Under the pieces are notes generated by a model. That model was given only the letters and a program-made list of their open reading frames with translations, was not told the DNA's origin and ran no database searches. Below are positions 5,651 through 5,719 of a stretch of DNA of 5,719 bases, in pieces. The DNA is from Oscillospiraceae bacterium (GTDB lineage Bacteria > Bacillota > Clostridia > Oscillospirales > Oscillospiraceae), in NCBI GenBank assembly GCA_017501805.1, contig JAFVWG010000182.1, positions 1-5,719 of the forward strand. The letters run 5' to 3'. The translations under genes and the position numbers were made by a program. Position 1 is the stretch's first letter, and each line of letters opens with the position of its first letter.

Positions 5651-5719
5651 GTGGATAAAAGCTCCATACCGAAAGCTACGCTGGGACGCATCCCGAGATA
5701 TCTCACGTATCTCAGAGAG
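5651..5719 (+). CDS. rex: Redox-sensing transcriptional repressor Rex (N-terminal fragment)
   Basis: Only the first 23 residues are present before the window ends. From the GTG start they read Met-Asp-Lys-Ser-Ser and then IPKATLGRIPRYLTYLRE. The pattern I-x-K/R-A-T-L-x-R-L/I-P-x-Y-L-x-x-L is the start of the Rex winged-helix DNA-binding domain. Rex represses fermentation and other redox genes when NADH is low relative to NAD+ and releases DNA when NADH binds its C-terminal Rossmann domain, which lies outside this window. Full-length Rex is usually about 210-220 residues. No other start is possible in this frame. The upstream region carries unusual palindromes and two candidate promoters. The family call rests on a short but distinctive segment. 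Confidence 0.82.
   Translation, partial: MDKSSIPKATLGRIPRYLTYLRE

Noticed and set aside
5679..5694. GCTGGGACGCATCCC resembles a conserved string of the c-di-GMP-I riboswitch
   Set aside because: The other conserved parts of that riboswitch are absent, and this stretch reads as rex codons for Leu-Gly-Arg-Ile-Pro.

Overview
The window reads as chromosomal core DNA from a GC-rich anaerobic member of the Bacillota, most likely class Clostridia and possibly close to the Oscillospiraceae. That placement is an inference from four things: strong AGGAGG-type ribosome sites, Gram-positive style promoters, a YmfF/YmfH-type M16 pair followed by lgt, and a Rex-type redox repressor. Apart from the intergenic regions, which are clearly more AT-rich, base use is uniform. 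I see no sign of a mobile element, CRISPR array, tRNA or rRNA.

Left part, minus strand (1-1289): prmA, the ribosomal protein L11 methyltransferase, is followed 14 bases later by the start of a membrane-anchored protein cut off by the window edge. The two look co-transcribed from a promoter at 1321-1349. The intergenic region 1290-1440 carries this promoter and a near-consensus promoter facing the other way.

Middle, plus strand (1441-4827): a tight three-gene run. It holds a non-catalytic M16 peptidase homologue (YmfF-like), a catalytic M16 metallopeptidase (YmfH-like, overlapping by ATGA), and lgt, the prolipoprotein diacylglyceryl transferase, 13 bases further on. The two M16 proteins probably act as a heterodimer: one supplies the zinc site, the other supplies the conserved Arg/Tyr pair of the C-terminal half.

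Right part (4828-5719): a 129-residue helical/coiled-coil protein of unknown function has its own extended -10 promoter, overlaid with evenly spaced ACACAA/TTGTGT half-sites. It ends at a strong intrinsic terminator at 5351-5396. An AT-rich intergenic region follows, containing three back-to-back perfect palindromes centred on ATCGAT and several candidate promoter elements. The window then ends in the first 23 codons of a GTG-started gene whose product matches the N-terminus of Rex, the NADH/NAD+-sensing repressor.

No large unknown system is visible. The least explained items are the triple palindrome upstream of rex, the half-site array at the small-protein promoter, and the small protein itself.
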